From assembly GCF_000182565.1 (NCBI RefSeq), contig NW_015971544.1, forward strand, positions 941,438 through 1,005,437: 64,000 nucleotides of DNA. Reading direction: 5' to 3'. The DNA comes from Spizellomyces punctatus DAOM BR117 (Eukaryota; Chytridiomycota; Chytridiomycetes; Spizellomycetales; Spizellomycetaceae). The notes under the pieces are model-generated. The model saw only the letters and a list, made by a program, of their open reading frames with translations, searched no databases and was not told the DNA's origin. A program made the position numbers and the translations under genes. Positions 59,640 through 64,000 of this stretch are shown here, in pieces (position 1 is the first letter of the stretch; each line of letters opens with the position of its first letter).

Positions 59640-61155
59640 TTGTGGTTAGCTATACAGGAGCCACGGCGTATTACCTAGTTGTGTTTTTTTTTACTCTATT
59701 TTCTTTTTCTTGTGTGATTTTGTAGAGAGCTTGAGTTTAGATCTCTGGTGTTTCGAAACCTTTTTGCTTCTTTTTTTTTGTTTGTGGAGAGAGAGGTTGG
59801 AAGGCATGTCGAATATGGACTTTTGTGATTACCGTCTGTTTTACGTGTTTGTTCAATCTGTTTCTTTTGCCATCAGTGTAATTTTAGCATGGTTTGACTG
59901 CGAGGGATTGGAGATTTGATGCCACGCAAGATACATTAATGATCAAAGGCTGCTGTTGGTAACGGGGTTTATCCCAATATTCACAAATGACGTGTGTGCC
60001 TTTTTATCTCCTACAACTCCTTTGCACACGCACTTGTAACTATCTCCAGAGCACGAGATACTGAGCTCGCACATGGACGCCATGAAATAGGTGACACTCT
60101 CACGACTTTACCACTCGACACTCACGTAACATTCACGAGCTCATTGCACGCACCGAAAGTCTATAATGGTCAAGATCCCACCCGGAATATCGGGTTTTTT
60201 ATACCTCCTCAGGCCGCTTTTCGATCGGACTGTGGTTTTTGAAAACACCGCAGAGTGTGCCATTTGGCGCAACCTTACTCTTGCCAATTGAGTGTCTTGA
60301 GAGCGTGCACTCTTTGATATCGCTATGCAGATACTAGAGCGGTTGCGTACATTGGAATACCTAGACAGTACCCAAGGGTTAGGCTGTAAAAACATCTAGT
60401 ATTCATCGCGACGTCTAGTGTGGCATATCCCAAAAACATTTGGTAATGCTAGAGTTTTGCCACATGATTGACGAATACTAACAAAAAATACTTGTGCTGG
60501 TAAACTTGGCGGTATTGCAAATTCCATTATCCCGACGTCGACATCCGTGTGCAACAACCACAAAAAAACCACTATTTCGTATTTCAAACCTTCATCTTTG
60601 TGTCAAAATAAGGCTTTACGCACGTGCATATAAACCATTATGGATATACGCACGTGCAGTCTTTAACTCGTGTGCGCAGAACGTGCGCAGAGGGATGGCA
60701 AAAAAGTCTCTTTTTTTGGCAGAGTTTTTTCCGTGTGTGTGGGGATTTTTGAAGTGTGGCATACGACTGCCCTCATTGTGTTTTCTTGTTTGAATTCCAT
60801 TGGGACATGCAAAAAAGTAATAGTCAAAAAGGTGTTCGATTTCGTCACTTTTATAGTAGGATTCTACACGTGTTGATGGGATTATCCTGGGCGGTTTTTT
60901 TTCCGTAAGTTCTTTTTTTGAGCACAGTGTGGAATGTCAAAGAGGAAAAGAACATCCCCACGTTTTCTTAAAGATTCAAAACTTTCATTTACTTGTAGCA
61001 TTATAAAAGAAAGTGGGGATTGGGGGCTCCCTTCTTTGTGTGTGTGATCCTTACGAACGCACAGGCACTGTTTTCTTTTTGTCCCTCATAGATTTCGTTT
61101 CTTGTCTTGCTGTGACTCTACAGTCGGCAAGTCAAACGAATAAACAACCGCAATC
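59640..61155. other. intergenic region upstream of alkaline phosphatase
   Basis: No gene supported. Rich in T runs. Holds three CACGTG sites (listed separately) and the alkaline phosphatase core promoter. Confidence 0.5.
60621..60872 (+). promoter_or_regulatory. three CACGTG E-boxes upstream of alkaline phosphatase
   Basis: CACGTG at 60621-60626, 60651-60656 and 60867-60872. The first two share the context tacgCACGTGCA and are exactly 30 bp apart. In yeasts, CACGTG is bound by bHLH factors, including Pho4, which induces phosphatase genes in low phosphate. The sites lie 284-535 bp before the ATG. Confidence 0.5.
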
Positions 61156-63972
61156 ATGGTCAAGGTTACGGAACTATTGACCTTGGCGCTCTTGTCTGTG
61201 GCCACTGTGGGTGCCATTAACCCAGCGAGCGTGCCTGAGCAGTCGCAGCATGCACGGTATCGAGCAGCTCCCCGGGGATCCTTATTGTCTGTTGTCGTAA
61301 GTTGTCATTAGCGTGTTGTAATAGTCATTAGTTTACAAATGGCTCACATGCGTAACGCTCTAGCCCGTTGATGGTGCAGAGTTCCTGGCAGGCCAGCATT
61401 ATGACATTTCCATTGAGTTGCACGCCGTGGACACCCAGACACCGCCCCCGTTCACTGCACTCCAGGCTACCATCAACGGCCAGCCTTTTGAAAACTTTTT
61501 TAGCAAGTCCTATTCACCGGTCGAGACATGGAATTACACGTACTTTGTCGACAGTGCTGCGCGCGATTCCCACAAACAGACTCTTGTCGGTGTGAGCCGG
61601 ATTGCACTTCGCAGTGTCAAGATTGACAAGGCCGGGGAATACAAGGTGTCTGTTCAAGTAGATGGTGGAAAGGAGAAAGTCGAGGCTGTTTGGAAGGTTC
61701 GAAGCTTTGGTGCAAAGAGGTGGGTCAAGAACTTGGTGTTGTTTATTGGTGATGGTATGGCGGTAAGTATGGAATCGTATAAATTCTCGGTTTATTTGTG
61801 AGGAGGCATCTAAGAATTTGTTTCTTTGTAGCCGACCATGATTTCAGCTGCTCGTTACATTTCCAAGCAGACCACTTTTGGCAAAGTAAGCAACAATAAT
61901 GTTAATAACAAAAAAAATGCCAAAAACTCACCGTTGATTCTACAAAAAAACAGTTTGGCACAAACTTTCTCAACATGGAACTCCTCGGTGCCATTGGCAA
62001 GATTGCGACAAACGGTCTCGACTCTATCATTACTGATTCCGCCAACTCTGCTCATGCGTACAACACTGGACACAAGTCTTCCCTCAATGCTCTTGGAGTC
62101 TACCCAGATACCTCTGGGCCATCTTTGGACGACCCCAAGGTGGAGACCTTGGCTGAGATTCTGAGGCGGACTCGACCTGACATGTGTATCGGTATCGTCA
62201 CGACGGCCGAGGTTCAAGATGCTACGCCTGCTGCAGTTTTCAGTCATACCAGGTTGAGGGGTGACAAGGCCATTATTACCGATCAGGTAGGACAGATGAT
62301 TGCTTTTTGAGAAAGTGTTGGACAATCTGGGTTTCTGATGCAAGGTATAATTCAAGATGATCAACCCCTTCAACTTCCAAAACATCACCTGGGATCCCAA
62401 ACCCGTTAAAGCTGATGTCTACATGGGCGGTGGGTATTCTAGTGCTCTTAATCCATCTTTTTCATTCACTTATCTGTATCTCCGCAGGTGGTGGAAAATA
62501 CTTTTGCAACACCAACAGCACGGACCCGGCCCAAAAGTCACTTTGCTCATCCCTCAAAAACCAAGACTATTACGAAAACTACCGCAAGAACGGATACACC
62601 GTCGTAAAGTCCCAGCAAGAGTTGGATGCTTACAACGGCAACGGACCCATTGTTGGAATCTTTGCGCTGAACAACTTGGATACCTGGATTGAGAGGTGTG
62701 TTTTCATCGTGTTCTTACGAATCTGAGTGGGTGCAGTCAGGATGCTCATATCATATGGAAAAGGACTTTGTGGAAGGACAATCTCAAAATCATAAAGTCC
62801 CACCCGGACGGAAACGGACAGTCTGCGACTGAACAGCCCGGTCTGCAAGCCATGACGCTCAAAGCGGTATGTTACAATGGAACTTTGAGCCTTATATACG
62901 TGATACTGATTGAACAGTTTTTTATAGATTGAAGTCATGGACCGCCGGTGCAAGGACGGTTGGTTCCTCATGTCTGAAGGAGCGTCCATTGACAAGTCGA
63001 TGCATCCGATGGACTTTGACCGTGGTCTCGCTGATGTGAGTACCACAAGTCCATTCCAATTCCATTGAAATACAGATATCTCATGTCTCTCGATCAATTT
63101 ACAGCTCTTGGAACTCGACCGCACTATCAAAGCCGTCAAGGAATACGATGCCGCACACTACCAGGGTCAAACCGCCATCATTGTCACCGCGGACCACTCG
63201 CAAGCGTTTGACGTCTACGGCAGCGTAGATACCCAATACTTTAACCAACTCCCCTCGAACGACGACCTCAAAATCGGCTCCAACGCCACCGAAGTGCAAA
63301 AGAGCCTTCAAATACAAAAGCGCTTTGCCATTGGCGGTGCATGGGAAACGGGCTGGCCCACCCTCATTACAGATCCGACAACGGATGTACCGACTCTAGA
63401 AACAATTGAAGCACCCCGGTACAAGCTCGCAGCAGGCAAAGTGGATGCAGTCCCTCACCACGAAGACTTTCAAATCCGAAAGAAACCCTCCCCAAACACG
63501 ACACCTCTCACCCGCGAACCGGCTATTGTTGACAAGGGCCTCAGCGCGATTTTCGGAAAAGATGTTGGAGTGCCTAACCCTGCCGATGATAACCTAGATG
63601 GCCACGGCTCCATCTCTGTATCGCCCAACTTGAATCCAGAGGAAATTGTCAGTCAGCACTCACTTCAAGCTGTCGATTTGTACTGTGCCGGACCCGATCA
63701 TGTTAAGATGAGGTGTTCGAGAGTGATGGACAATACAGAGTTGTTTTTCATTATGGCGGATGTAAGTGTTTTTGCCGCGGGTTTTTTTTTTTTTTTGTTT
63801 TGGTGCCCGCGGGCGCTAACACTTTTGTTTTTGATTATAGGCTCTTGGATTGGGTTCCGATAGCTCCAATTCGGAACTTCCCCCAGGTTCCGTCTCCTCA
63901 TCAATGCACAGCGCCGTCCCCTCAGCGCTGTTGACAACCGTCCTCGTCGGTCTGGTTGCAATGTTATTCTAG
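61156..63972 (+). CDS. secreted, probably GPI-anchored alkaline phosphatase
   Basis: Ten exons (61156-61296, 61364-61762, 61832-61885, 61954-62286, 62357-62429, 62488-62695, 62764-62866, 62928-63035, 63105-63761, 63841-63972); phases close for 735 aa. A signal peptide (LLTLALLSVATVGA) and a C-terminal hydrophobic tail (LLTTVLVGLVAMLF) after a Ser-rich spacer indicate GPI attachment. About 170 N-terminal residues form a beta-rich domain. The PF00245-type core shows LVLFIGDGM (metal Asp), ITDSANSAHAY (nucleophilic Ser), SEGASIDKSMHPMDFD, VTADHSQ and QHSLQAVDLYCAGP (metal ligands). It hydrolyses phosphomonoesters outside the cell. The last intron contains a 17-T run. The stop at 63970-63972 lies near the window end. 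Confidence 0.9.
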
Positions 63973-64000
63973 TCTCTTGAGAAAAAAAAAACGTACATTT

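Overview
The window is nuclear DNA of a fungus. Genes carry short GT-AG introns (about 55-115 bp), and the proteins include Kin4-type kinase, HAL-type kinase, RGS and Treslin-like families. A multi-exon CCDC39/FAP59 gene, which encodes the 96-nm axonemal ruler, points to a flagellated zoosporic fungus such as a chytrid. The Fanzor gene agrees with this, because a Fanzor from the chytrid Spizellomyces punctatus is a characterised RNA-guided nuclease.

Left flank (1-16.6 kb): the end of a HAL/NPR1-like kinase; an RBR ubiquitin ligase (minus strand) divergent from a short-chain dehydrogenase; a small RVxF-containing protein; an anchored unknown protein; a multi-exon polytopic membrane protein; an atypical epimerase-like SDR; CCDC39; and a broken zinc-ribbon-like ORF.

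Centre (16.6-34.4 kb): three mobile elements nested inside one another. The outermost is a roughly 2.3-kb element with perfect 30-bp terminal inverted repeats and TA at both ends. Its only gene is a Fanzor (eukaryotic TnpB relative). A Ty3/gypsy chromovirus with 572-bp LTRs interrupts the Fanzor gene in frame between RuvC-I and the C-terminal half of the nuclease. A second chromovirus, with identical 554-bp LTRs and an ACATT target duplication, sits inside the chromodomain codons of the first. The middle element decays almost only by CpG transitions: essentially all LTR-LTR differences are of this kind, and three in-frame TGAs are explicable as former CGA codons. The innermost element has almost no CpG at all and keeps intact gag and pol.

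Right flank (34.4-64 kb): a decayed aldehyde dehydrogenase pseudogene, a 504-aa membrane protein, a Treslin/TICRR-like replication factor (minus), a three-LIM protein, an RGS protein, a paraoxonase-like arylesterase (minus), a coiled-coil protein with repeated short motifs, a small mitochondrial-type protein, tRNA-Lys(UUU) (minus), a SAP-domain protein with a tau-like C-terminus, a Kin4-family kinase with a KA1 domain, and a secreted, probably GPI-anchored alkaline phosphatase with three CACGTG sites upstream.

Exon coordinates were derived by hand from splice signals and reading phase. They are firm where phases close (RBR ligase, dehydrogenase, epimerase, RGS, paraoxonase, SAP protein, Kin4, alkaline phosphatase). 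They are approximate for CCDC39, the Treslin-like gene, the LIM protein 5' end and the polytopic membrane protein.
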